DNA from: Glandiceps talaboti | Taxonomy: Eukaryota; Hemichordata; Enteropneusta; Spengelidae | Direction: 5' to 3' | Assembly (NCBI RefSeq): GCF_964340395.1 | Contig: NC_135549.1 | Location: 16,015,842 to 16,079,841 of the forward strand | DNA: 64,000 bases | Shown: positions 54,501-64,000 of the stretch, piece by piece | How positions within the stretch are numbered: position 1 is the stretch's first letter | Layout of the letters: each line of letters begins with the position of its first letter | Position numbers and translations under genes: made by a program | Notes under the pieces: model-generated | What the model was told of the DNA's origin: nothing | The model's input: only the letters and a program-made list of their open reading frames with translations | Databases searched by the model: none

Positions 54501-57500
54501 TTCCTTTCAAATTGGTGGAAACTGATATTGATCAAGTACTGAACCAGGGTAGTGTACATTGTCTCCCTTCACTCTGTTAAAATTTATTTTGAGAACAAAA
54601 TAACTGTTTAATGAGCATGAAAGCAAATTGTTCAAATTCTTTGTATTATGCAAGTGTGAATGCACATGCAGGTATGCCATCATTGTAACCAACTTTGTAT
54701 AATATGATATAAAGCTTGTCTTTAGTTTGATACTTGGCAAATTTCAGATCATTATTCTCTCTCTTTCTTTTTAAAATTGCAGGACCGAACTCGATTTGTT
54801 TGCAAATGTACTGAGGTGTGTTAGTTTACCAGGTGTCAAAACAAGACATCAAGGCATTGATATTGTCATTATCAGAGAAAACACAGAAGGGGAGTATAGT
54901 AGTCTTGAACATGAAGTAAGTGTACATGTTTGATATATAATAGTGTAATGTAAAAACTGTTTGCTACGTCGATACATGTACTGTGAACAAAGAAGGTCAG
55001 ATGGGATTTAACATTGCAAGGAGATTATTACTCTTGTCATTGTAGTTTTTATTGGATAGTTAATGATTGAAAGGAGCAGCTCAGGAACTAAAAAATGTAA
55101 ACAAAATATTGAATGAAGGTTGAAGTGTATGATTTCTCACTCCTTTATCATTTATCATTTCTCTTGGCTCATTCAGAATGTAAAAGGTGTCGTGGAAAGT
55201 CTGAAGATTATCACATCTGAGAGATCAAAGAGAATAGCCAAGTTTGCCTTTGAGTATGCTGTAGAACATAAAAGGAAGAAGGTGACGGCCATACACAAGG
55301 CAAACATCATGTGAGTTTTTGTTTAAAAATCTAGAGACGTGGATGATGTTTAAAGTTTTAAGATGCTCAGTAGTAGAATGAAAGAAGTCGTTTCTTTTGA
55401 ACATAACGATTGTTTAAAGGAATATATAATGAAGAATGAAATGCAGATTTGTTAACGTACCACATTAACTAAAGTATAGGTTGTAATATAGACAGTTGAT
55501 CGGGATGCCCTCAAACTTTTCTTCCTATGAAAATGGCAGCATAGTTGGTAACTATATATGGAATCAATAACTCTGATTTACAAATGCAAATTGCTTTATG
55601 TAAGTTCAGATACATCAAAGGGAGATATATTTTAAAGATAAAGCTACAACATGTACTTTATTAGTCCCCGCCGGACAAAGTACGGGACGGGGACTTATGG
55701 ATTGTGTTCCGTCTGTCCGTGCGTCCGTCCAGAGCCGTTTCTTGGAGATGCCTGGGCCGATTTTTTTCAAACTTGGTACAGGGGCAACATACAATGCCAT
55801 ACATATGCACGTCAATTTGTTTCATGATACGATCCAATATGTTTGCCTAGCAGCCATTTTGTTTGCAAATTTTCCCTGTCTAAAGCCATAACTCAGACAT
55901 GCTTGAACAGATCTCATTCAAAGTTGGTATTAGGACAGTATTTTATGACATACATGTGCATATTCATTGTTGTCGTGATACGATCCAATATGGCAACCTG
56001 GCAGCCATTTTGTTTGTGAATATTCCATGTCCAAAGCCATAACTCAGACATGCTTGAACAGATCTCATTCAAAGTTGGTATTAGGACAGTGTTCTGTGAC
56101 ATACATGTGCATATCCATTTTCATCGTGATACGATCCAATATGGCTGCCTGGCAGCCATTTTGTTTGCGAATTTTCCATGTCCTAAGCCATTACTCAGAC
56201 ATGCTTGAACAGGTCCCCCCCCCCCCCATACCCGACCCATCCTTTATTGTTGAATGGATTATTCCATCAGGTGATCTTGAAGAGTAGGGATGTCCCATGT
56301 CCAACAAGGAGATACAACATGAGTAGGCATGTTCCATGTCCAACGAGCAGACACAACATATCTAAGTCTGTTTTATTTAGGTTCACAAATGTTGTTGCAT
56401 GATCAGAGTAGTGATATCAAGAAAATGACAACATAAACTGCCAGTTCCTTAAAATCCAATCATAGCGGGGACTATGTCATTCTCAATGACTTGTTTTGTA
56501 TAAAAATAGATCACATGAAGACACATAAAACAACATATAAATAGTGTTAATTGTTATAATGTTATTGTCTTGGCAGGAAACTTGCAGATGGTTTATTTTT
56601 ACAGTGTTGTCGTGAAGTGGCCAAAGACTATCCGGATATTGAATTCGGTGATATGATTATTGATAATTGCAGTATGCAGGTTAGTTTATAATCTTAATAT
56701 GATTTATATGACTTAATTTTGATAAATGAAACGACTCCATCCATCATGTTAAAAATGATATTGGTAGCTATTTAACAAAGAGATATGAACATGTCAGTGT
56801 GTGGTTCAGTAGGTACCTCTTCATCAAAGACCATTTTAAATGTCTTGTAATCACTAATAGACCACTGACTTGTGACTAAAGGTTTCTGCTCAAGGATGAA
56901 TATAAATTATAATTAGAGCTATTCAGACTAGACACTTCGTATGTTTTTGTATATTAACATATTTCATACACTATGATCATTATGGATTATTTCAACATAA
57001 AGTTTTAAAATTACACTCAAACTCTTCAGTTTAGAGATGCAACATGTCGCCTTTCACAACTTTGTATAGAAAACTCATGACGGATGGATGGACGGATGGA
57101 CAGACAGAGACACAGACAGACAGACAGACATACTGACAGATAGATACATGAAATATACAAGATCATATTTTGTATAGTCATAAAGTGATGTTAAATTTCT
57201 TATCCGTGAAATGTAAAAGTACACATTTCTCTTGGGATGCCACACAAAAAACACTTTTCCAAAAGCACTTGCAATCCAAACGCATTCATAAATGTATGAA
57301 GGAAACCAACCATCTCAATCAGACAACTGAGAGTCTAATTTGTAACTGTAATGATGTCTTTATGGACTTTGTAGATGGTGTCCAGACCCCAGCAGTTTGA
57401 TGTGATGGTAATGCCAAACCTGTATGGTAACATTGTCAGTAATATTGGTGCAGGACTTGTAGGTGGTCCTGGTCTTGTTCCTGGTGAAAATATTGGCAAA

Positions 57501-58375
57501 GACTATGCCATCTTTGAAGCTGTGAGTACTGTATCGATCACTGTAATATTCCCACTCAAGATTAATAAATTTTTGCTGGTTCATAATAAATCAAGTTGTA
57601 GCCATCTCTATTGGCAAGGATAGTTCTTCTTCTTGGTGGCAAGGGTATGTTTATCATCTTCAGATTTGAAAAAGTATGAATTCAAAGAAAAGTATTAAAT
57701 GACTTGGCTATGTGCAGGAATTCAGAAGACAATAACTATTTCATGTCAGGGTAATACACTTCCTCTATTTAAGGCAAAATGCAAAGGGTGTATTTTACTC
57801 AATGTTGGTATGCCTATCCATTTTAATGCTATTCTAAAACAACCCAAGAACAAATTACCATCATGTAAATGTTCATCATTTTATGTTAGCAAAAGAATCG
57901 CTCAGTCTTTAACAGAACTTGTATGTGTGTGAAAATGATGAAACAAACATTGTTTCCATGTATGAATTTTAACTAGTTGCATAAAAATACAATCTAATCA
58001 GTAATGCCTAAAATGACGTGACTGTGAAAATATGAACATGGAGTTTTTACACCTACTATACATGTTGCATTTCGATATTAATACAGAACCAAAAGACAAT
58101 ACAGTACCTTCATGTTTATTTTACAGGCAACTAGAAACACTGGTAAAAGTATAGCTGGTAAGAACATAGCTAACCCAACTGCCATGCTGTTGGCAAGTAC
58201 GTTGATGTTAGATCATCTAGACCTGTCCAAGAAAGCCAAGACTATCAGAGCAGCTATATTGAAGACTATGAGTGAAGACCGGATCCACACACCAGATCTT
58301 GGTGGACAGGCCAGTACAACTGATGTGGTTCATAATATCCTGAAGGAGATCAAAGATAATAATATATTTGTTTAA
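47419..58375 (+). CDS. IDH3G: NAD-dependent isocitrate dehydrogenase, gamma subunit, mitochondrial
   Basis: Subunit of the heteromeric matrix enzyme that converts isocitrate and NAD+ to 2-oxoglutarate, CO2 and NADH in the citric acid cycle; gamma is an allosteric subunit in animals. Exons: 47419-47496, 48415-48468, optional 50178-50198, 51761-51858, 53905-54078, 54783-54915, 55177-55310, 56577-56679, 57375-57521 and 58127-58375. All join in frame to 389 residues (396 with the microexon), close to the usual length. The start is a likely mitochondrial presequence ([20 protein letters not shown]). Then come [76 protein letters not shown] and KNIANPTAM. The YGGRHTVT and [11 protein letters not shown] segments favour gamma over beta or alpha. 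Confidence 0.95.
47497..48414 (+). other. IDH3G intron 1, nothing recognised
   Basis: About 920 bases with no supported feature. Confidence 0.5.
48415..48468 (+). CDS. IDH3G: IDH3G exon 2
   Basis: [18 protein letters not shown], phase 0-0, 54 bases. Poorly conserved linker between presequence and catalytic fold; supported by good splice sites (attcag| and |gtaaga). Confidence 0.75.
48480..48630. repeat. (TG)n and (TGTGTC)n microsatellite
   Basis: Long TG array starting 12 bases after exon 2, followed by TGTGTC hexamers. Confidence 0.95.
48640..51760 (+). other. IDH3G intron 2 remainder
   Basis: About 3.1 kb of AT-rich sequence. Apart from the candidate 21-base microexon at 50178 I see no feature. 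Confidence 0.5.
50178..50198 (+). CDS. IDH3G: Possible IDH3G microexon (21 bases)
   Basis: GATCACGCATATAAGGGGAT plus G sits between cttag and GTAAGT. It would add DHAYKGM in frame between exon 2 and the YGGRHT region, a place where IDH3 gamma proteins vary in length. The good splice sites and matching phase 0 are the only evidence. Confidence 0.4.
51761..51858 (+). CDS. IDH3G: IDH3G exon 3
   Basis: [20 protein letters not shown] then [12 protein letters not shown]. Holds the GDGIGPE motif at the start of the isocitrate/isopropylmalate dehydrogenase fold. Ends in phase 2 (AG|G). Confidence 0.92.
51859..53904 (+). other. IDH3G intron 3
   Basis: Contains three gggaaccccggta copies at about 52060-52175 and an inverted-repeat element (53398-53855); otherwise nothing recognised. 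Confidence 0.5.
53398..53855. mobile_element. MITE-like element in IDH3G intron 3
   Basis: The left end caatgtcgcacaagctcaa and the complement of the right end caatgtcacacaagctcaa continue matching through cgaac.t.gttcattta. over about 43 bases. No transposase. It ends 49 bases before exon 4. Confidence 0.55.
53905..54078 (+). CDS. IDH3G: IDH3G exon 4
   Basis: [20 protein letters not shown], ..., [12 protein letters not shown] then [14 protein letters not shown]. The RNGVALKGN segment matches the gamma family. Phase 2-2. Confidence 0.92.
54079..54782 (+). other. IDH3G intron 4, nothing recognised
   Basis: About 700 bases without supported features. Confidence 0.5.
54783..54915 (+). CDS. IDH3G: IDH3G exon 5
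   Basis: [20 protein letters not shown] then [20 protein letters not shown]. This is the conserved substrate-side loop RENTEGEY of the family. Confidence 0.94.
55177..55310 (+). CDS. IDH3G: IDH3G exon 6
   Basis: [20 protein letters not shown] and [12 protein letters not shown], with the HKANIM helix including the family's conserved Lys. Donor ATCAT|GTGAGT, phase 2. Confidence 0.94.
55660..56215. repeat. Interspersed repeat with about three 150-bp tandem units
   Basis: Starts ccccgccggacaaagtacgg and gtgcgtccgtccag, then three units of about 150 bases, each with cagacatgcttgaacag, catacatgtgcatat, gtgatacgatccaatatg and gcagccattttgtttg. The units begin near 55752, 55902 and 56052. A dispersed repeat in intron 6, non-coding. 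Confidence 0.65.
56577..56679 (+). CDS. IDH3G: IDH3G exon 7
   Basis: [20 protein letters not shown] then MIIDNCSMQ. Donor CAG|GTTAGT. Confidence 0.94.
56680..57374 (+). other. IDH3G intron 7
   Basis: Contains short GGAT/CAGA simple repeats around 57080-57135; nothing else. Confidence 0.5.
57375..57521 (+). CDS. IDH3G: IDH3G exon 8
   Basis: [20 protein letters not shown] then [20 protein letters not shown], ending AIFEA. Phase 0-0. The NLYGNI stretch is a family hallmark. Confidence 0.94.
57522..58126 (+). other. IDH3G intron 8, nothing recognised
   Basis: About 600 bases without supported features. Confidence 0.5.
58127..58375 (+). CDS. IDH3G: IDH3G exon 9 (last)
   Basis: [20 protein letters not shown], ..., [30 protein letters not shown], ending NNIFV-stop. 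The C-terminus is a few residues shorter than in mammals. Confidence 0.95.
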   Translation, partial: ATRNTGKSIAGKNIANPTAMLLASTLMLDHLDLSKKAKTIRAAILKTMSEDRIHTPDLGGQASTTDVVHNILKEIKDNNIFV

Positions 58376-58887
58376 ACTTCAGGTCGCAATGGAGTACTTT
58401 TTCCAGCCCAGGGTACTTATTGAGATAGTACAAAATCTTGAATTCACACTCCTGTTTGATTACTAACAAATAAGGCCATGGTGTTGTTGCAAAATACTGT
58501 AAAACATGCCTTTTCTTGAGCATTTCTGAGAAATATTGTAATACACATTTCCTTGGGCACTTCTTTAATGTGTTTACTAAAAAGCGAATGGTTTTCAGTT
58601 CTAAATCTCACATATATTTTGGTAATCACAATAATAGGCTTAACTTGAGTCTCTACATTATCACATGGTGTGACATCGGACATAGGAATTTCTTCCTTCT
58701 TTATCCAGGGTATAAAATCATCTTCACAATGCTTGCGTTTCTATGTTTGCGTTTTTTTTCATAGCGTAATTTGTACACATATTTATTACAACAAGCCACA
58801 CACTCTAGATGTATAATTTTTATATTTTATACATCTTGTGCTCATTTCCAGAGTATATTGTAATTTATTTTAATTGATATTTGTATA

Positions 58888-58928
58888 GGAAATACAGCGA
58901 GGCATATCAGCACCGAGCTGTATTTCCT
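58888..58928. repeat. Short hairpin in the IDH3G 3' region
   Basis: AGGAAATACAGC and GCTGTATTTCCT are perfect 12-base arms around a 17-base loop, about 510 bases after the stop codon. Confidence 0.55.
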
Positions 58929-60834
58929 GCTTATACCGCAATTCCGTTTACAATTACCCCATGCCACAGTAGAATTTACAATGACGAGTTCAGAAATTCA
59001 TTGTTGTCTTTCTAAAGGTTATAGACATGCATACTAACACTGGCACAGTAGGCGATGTCGCTGTCTCAGTCATCAACTTGGCAATGTTTTGATAACTGAC
59101 CAAGTCAGACAGGTCTCTAAGGACATCCACTAAGGGGAAGTCTATTTTAAGGTTGCGATCGTACAAACCCCTGATTTCTTACTGTCGGTGTGGAAAACAA
59201 AGAGTTTTAGCCAATGGAAAAGGGACAAGTCTTTCAAATTACTTTTCATAAACCTACTATATGAATATAAAGTGGAAAACAAAATATTGCAACAACAAAA
59301 TGTGTATGAAAATACGTCATTTTCATTTCATAAGTTTAACAACAGTAGATAAAGTAAAGACAGCAGCAATACATATTTAGGGCATAGACTGTGATAAAAG
59401 AAAATTTCAACACAACTTATGTCTTAGATTTTCCTCATCTCCATATCGGGTTATCAATATTGGAGTCACTTTACGACTTGTATGACCTCTCAAACCACCT
59501 GTTACATTCTTGCTCATGCGGCCATACTTCCCTGTGGAATATAACCCGAAAAATCAAACTAATCTATGCTCAGACACCGATGTTCATCTCCACTACTGAG
59601 GATGAATGCTTAAGCAAAACGCCGCTTGGCTAAGGCCAGCACTTGTGTCCATACTCATATTCCTGACTATTCCTGACTGTGACCATAATATTGGTGACAC
59701 ACGTGACACAAAGGTCAGCGACATATAGACGTTTACACAACCAGGTTCTAATAACATAACACTCAAGTCCTGAGGGATTCCTAACTCTCCACTGGTAGAC
59801 TTGACAAGTATTGCTGTGTTTCCCTACATCAGTAATTTCAGATTGTATTTGAGGATGGACACGGCTAATATACAGAAACAATTTCACATTTCTTATCCAA
59901 TGTGTTTAGCTTGTCAGTTGGTGGTGGTTGCTATAGGTACTGCGGTATAACATGCAATAGATATATTTTAGTGTCTGTTATTACTGTATACATGTATCAA
60001 GTGTTACATTTTGCAATATATTGGTGCTAATGAAAATCCATGAAATTCCAATAGAAATGGAAATTCAATGTATTCACCCTATCAGACTGTCAGTTTCTAT
60101 AAGGACATAAACTAACTTGAACATGGATCTGAAGAAAGCCTACTACTTCGAAGTTTTATGACTAACAAGTATCGCAGTCACCAAAATGTAGTTTGTTTAG
60201 TGATACGATTGTTGTGTGTGTGTTTCCTCCACTCAGAAAGGACGAATTCCTAAAGCTGTATTTCTCTCCGAGTTCATGAAGTTTGATTTCTGAAATCACT
60301 TTCTTATGTTCTAAGTGAATTCTATTTACAGACAACATAAGGCAATTTTATATATCTAGTTACTTAACTCCATGTCATTTTCTGCAAAAAACATCAACTC
60401 ATCTGGTCGTGTTTGTTCAAACTGTGATTGTCATAACCACGTGTTTAATACAGCAGATATGACTTCCATGTACTATCACTAATTAGACATACTTTATAGA
60501 ATACTCAGTCAACAGGACGAGGAAGATGCAAACCATAACAGCCTGAGTTTAATAGACTTCGTTATCACCACATCTCACTGACGTTTAATTATTTAACCCT
60601 TCGCAGTTGACAAGAATATTAAAATGAAAAAAATAGCCGGATAAAATGTAGGATCACATTTAAATTATGCAATTACAAGTTCTGATTGCTTTGAGATAGA
60701 TGGTCATTTGTACAGATGTTGTATATAAGAATTACTTGTAATGCCAGTGTCCTATAGAGACTGTCTTGACATGCTCCAATGTTAACAAGGAGTTACAGTT
60801 ATTGTTTGTAAGTTATTGGTTTGTTATGTATTCA

Positions 60835-60840
60835 AATAAA
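60835..60840 (+). other. Candidate IDH3G polyadenylation signal
   Basis: AATAAA, the first canonical hexamer I noticed after the stop, followed by a GT-rich array at 60915. It implies a 3' UTR of about 2.5 kb. Variant signals further upstream could be used instead. Confidence 0.3.
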
Positions 60841-60912
60841 TACTTATAATGTTAATTATCACAAAGTAATGTTCGACCTTATTTGCCATAATTGTATTAT
60901 AGACATAGAGAA

Positions 60913-60914
<2 letters not shown>

Positions 60915-60967
<53 letters not shown>
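60915..60967. repeat. (TG)n microsatellite
   Basis: About 26 TG units. Confidence 0.95.
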
Positions 60968-60969
<2 letters not shown>

Positions 60970-61347
60970 CTCGTCCTGGGTAATCATTTCATTCTGTATG
61001 CCAAGTAGTTGTGTATATGTGAATATAGTATGACATGCGCCCTCAGTGTACACATCAAAACTACTTTTCGTTTGTGACAATGTAACAGACAATCACTTCG
61101 CAGGTTTTCAAACAGAATGTGTTCCGCCAAATCTTGGAAATCAGGGATGATCGTGCCTTAGATATTTAATATTTGACTTCACTGTGTCACAGAACACGAT
61201 CTGACCACAGGTACACGAAATACATCACGTCTGGTCATTCAGGAAGTAATTCTGTTAAATATTATTTGCAATAAAACAATAAACCGTACGTCTATAACAC
61301 ACTGTTCACTTACTTATTACATGCAAGGATTGCACTGTATAAGAATA

Positions 61348-61396
61348 TTAGATTAGACTAGACTAGATTAGATTAGATTAGATTAGATTAGATTAC
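61348..61396. repeat. (ATTAG)n pentamer repeat
   Basis: About nine ATTAG units, two of them variant ACTAG. Confidence 0.9.
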
Positions 61397-62889
61397 CCAC
61401 TGACCAAACACTAACACCTTTTAAGTTCTGTTAGTTTGATGAGTGAATTTGGAGTTGTTGTACTCTCAAAATTAATCATAACATTGTGTGACATGGAATC
61501 TACAAAAAATAATCATCAACCATGAATTGTTGATAACTTATGTAATGATTTTCGCACATTTGCCAACGTACAGACATTTATTAAGATAGTGAAGCCTCGC
61601 TGGATGACTAGGTTTTTTTCCCATTTGCGCTGACGCAAGACAATAAAAAAATACACACCTCTGTGGCTGAACATGGAAATATCTGCCACTGATGGCAATA
61701 AAACGACCCTATAGTCTCATGTAGATATGAAGATGTCGTTGTCAAAACAAACATCCTTTTATAAAAAGTCAAATGCATAGTATTCTTCACAATCTTCACA
61801 TTTCTTCAATGAACCTAAAGTCATCCAGACTATTGAAAGTATGAATGTGAACTCAGACCGGCAAACAATGAATGGACAGCCTCACCACTACATACACACT
61901 CTGAAATTGTCGTTTTCAGCTTTAAGTTTCTTTTCAATCACCCATTACATCATTTTAGCGTATTTCCATGCGAAACAAATAAGATAAGTCATCGTTGTTG
62001 AAACGACAACCTTACAAGTGTTGAAGTATTCTCTTTCCAATATCCGTTCCTTTCGATCATTCACACACGTGTGATCAATTTACAAGATTTGGTCGACAGA
62101 AGAAATGACCCAATCAAGTGTAATTATGTGTCAAATATGAGTTATCATCTACATGTGATATGGACAGTGAAACTGTGTCAGGTCAAGGTTATGAATGCCA
62201 AAACTCATTATGTGTAATATCTCAAAATTGAAACAGGGTGTGAATTATAAAAATCGTCACATATTTGAGTATAAAATATACATTTACAACATGTACATAC
62301 ATGCTTTTCTAGTACAAGTCGTCAAATAAAACTTGTTGAAAGTCTTGATGTAATTATTAGGACGTAGCCGATGGGCATACAAAATTACCCAATGAAGAAT
62401 TATACTAGATAATTTTGACAATTTCGTGGAAAATTGTTTTTTTCAAATTGCCAAGTGATTGAATTGGAAAGCGTAGGTGATCCATTATAATCATACCACG
62501 CTTTCATAAACTTGAACAAATTCCAAATAACATTCTTAAGTTGCGGGCAATAAATCATTTGCTTGGTTTCACATCCATCCAATCGTAAAAATGACATTGT
62601 CACAATATATCAAAATACGTCTTGAGTTATTGAAATTCGTCCTGTTTTCCGATAAATGGATGATAGCGATGATAATGAATTGTTCACAACAGTTATGGCC
62701 GCCATGATGTGACGTTGACAATTGGCGAACAGAAAGACTGCATCTGTGTAGCCTGGAATGCCTTCAGTATTGACAAAAACACGACAGTGATGTAAAGACA
62801 ACGTTAAACCTACCCAGGGAATGCACTGTAACTTTTTTCAAGAATGAATAGCAAGTCAGCTTTCTTAAAGCCAACTTGGTTCAGTGTTA

Positions 62890-63270
62890 TAATCCTTTCA
62901 TGGATTTGTCAGCTTTCCTGTGGCATTTGACTTATTTCAATGACAATGTCTTCCTATGGCATTTGCCTTTCAATGTTTTCCTGTGGCATTTGACACATTT
63001 TACATGTAATAAGTTCCTATGGCATTTACACACATTTCAATGTTTTCCTATGGCATTTAGATGCATTTCATTGTTTTCCTATGATATTTAGACACACTTC
63101 ATTGTTTTCCTATGGCATTTAGACACGTTTCATTGTTTTCTATGGCATTTAGACACGTTTCAATGTTTTCCTATGACATTTAGACACATTTCAATGTTTT
63201 ACTATGACATTTAGACACGTTTCAGTGTTTTACAGTTCAGTGTGTTCCTATGGCATTTAGACAGTACACA
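62890..63270. repeat. Minisatellite, about 33-bp unit, about 11 copies
   Basis: The unit reads approximately ttcctatggcatttagacac followed by atttcaatgtt. Early copies are diverged and the later copies are regular. No protein is encoded; the short open frames are periodic artefacts. Confidence 0.85.
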
Positions 63271-64000
63271 TTTCAATGAAACATAGATAACACATGAGAA
63301 TATCCAAACAAGAACCCATCGGAACGGATCGCATCCTAGGCCTGCCAAGCCTACTGCAGATGTTGTAACAGCTGACATCAATCACTTCCGAAGCATGAAT
63401 CAAATAACCAACCTACAACATATCAAGTCTATGGTATGACATAATATCCAATTAAATATTTCGATGGGGAATTTGAATGATGTACTCATGTCAGTTAGAT
63501 CCCTCAATTTTCATTGAATTGCACAAGAGAGAACCTTGAAAGGAAACCATCGTATGTAAAAATTCTGTGTAAGATATAACAACTACACTATTCATAGTGA
63601 TTTCTCAAGTGGCAGCATCCATCAAAACTTAGACTAGTACACAGTCATTAAAATTTATGATTAATTAAGAAATGAAAGGTGGTTTTTTTTTTCAAGCGGA
63701 AGGATACAAGACATTCCAAAAGTAATTAAATCCGACGTCTCACGTGAAAAGATCATTACAAAACTAATTAAAGGAACACAATCAACACCATCAAAATAAG
63801 ATTTACAGTATTCATTCTGGAAACGTGTGTATTATGACCACAATATCTTGCTGTGCGCTTCTCCTGCAATTTTGATTTTTGATTTCTTTGAATTAAACAC
63901 CACTTTATTCTAAATTATAGCGTCCAACTATTTCTAACATATTCATACAATATTGGAATTTCCATGCCAATTGTCGAACATATCGTGTTTTCTGTCACAT

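Larger units (their letters stand above)
58376..64000. other. 3' flank of IDH3G, no gene seen
   Basis: AT-rich. No exon chain or domain on either strand. The first part must contain the 3' UTR. Notable items are a short hairpin, two simple repeats and a minisatellite, listed separately. Confidence 0.55.

Noticed and set aside
47419-58375. Alpha or beta subunit of IDH3, or NADP-dependent IDH
   Set aside because: [19 protein letters not shown] and RNGVALKGN match the gamma subunit better; NADP-dependent IDH belongs to a different subfamily.
62400-62801. Minus-strand frames of 60-70 residues
   Set aside because: No recognisable family, no consistent splice sites; AT-rich chance frames.

Overview
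The window is animal nuclear DNA: AT-rich, many short exons with GT-AG introns, abundant microsatellites, miniature inverted-repeat elements and tandem duplications. It looks like a marine invertebrate (spiralian or invertebrate deuterostome); the sequence alone does not fix the species. Two plus-strand genes are supported, and I see no RNA gene, CRISPR array or prokaryotic feature.

Gene 1 (4103-45246) is a very large secreted modular protein of about 51 exons and about 2,500 residues. It begins with a signal peptide. Then follow two fibronectin type III (FN3) domains, four copies of an eight-cysteine module I cannot name, and a long series of WAP four-disulfide-core modules (25 intact). The WAP run is interrupted by five thyroglobulin type-1 (TY1) domains, three more FN3 domains and one acidic low-complexity exon. 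Almost every exon is a phase 1-1 cassette, the classic arrangement for exon shuffling. WAP and TY1 are protease-inhibitor folds, so a multi-headed extracellular inhibitor or matrix protein is the best inference.

The locus is still being rearranged. A block of three WAP exons (a-b-c, about 2.16 kb) is duplicated in tandem at 24.0-30.9 kb. A third, truncated copy at 30.9-31.8 kb carries a broken WAP exon. Copy 1 alone holds a 2.49-kb insertion flanked by a 10-bp direct repeat. Near the 3' end a WAP+TY1 pair (about 2.0 kb) is duplicated, with signs of gene conversion and a broken TY1 exon at 43136.

Gene 2 (47419-58375) is the gamma subunit of mitochondrial NAD-dependent isocitrate dehydrogenase (IDH3G): nine conserved exons plus a possible 21-base microexon, predicted 389 or 396 residues. 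Its start codon lies inside a perfect YY1-type element.

The flanks (1-4102, 45530-47418, 58376-64000) hold no convincing gene. Scattered through the introns and the 5' flank are tiny perfect palindromes of 27-37 bp flanked by exact 5-9 bp direct repeats. These look like a family of miniature insertions and are among the oddest signals here, together with a minisatellite that copies a 5' splice site (16126-16490) and a GC-AG intron (20144).
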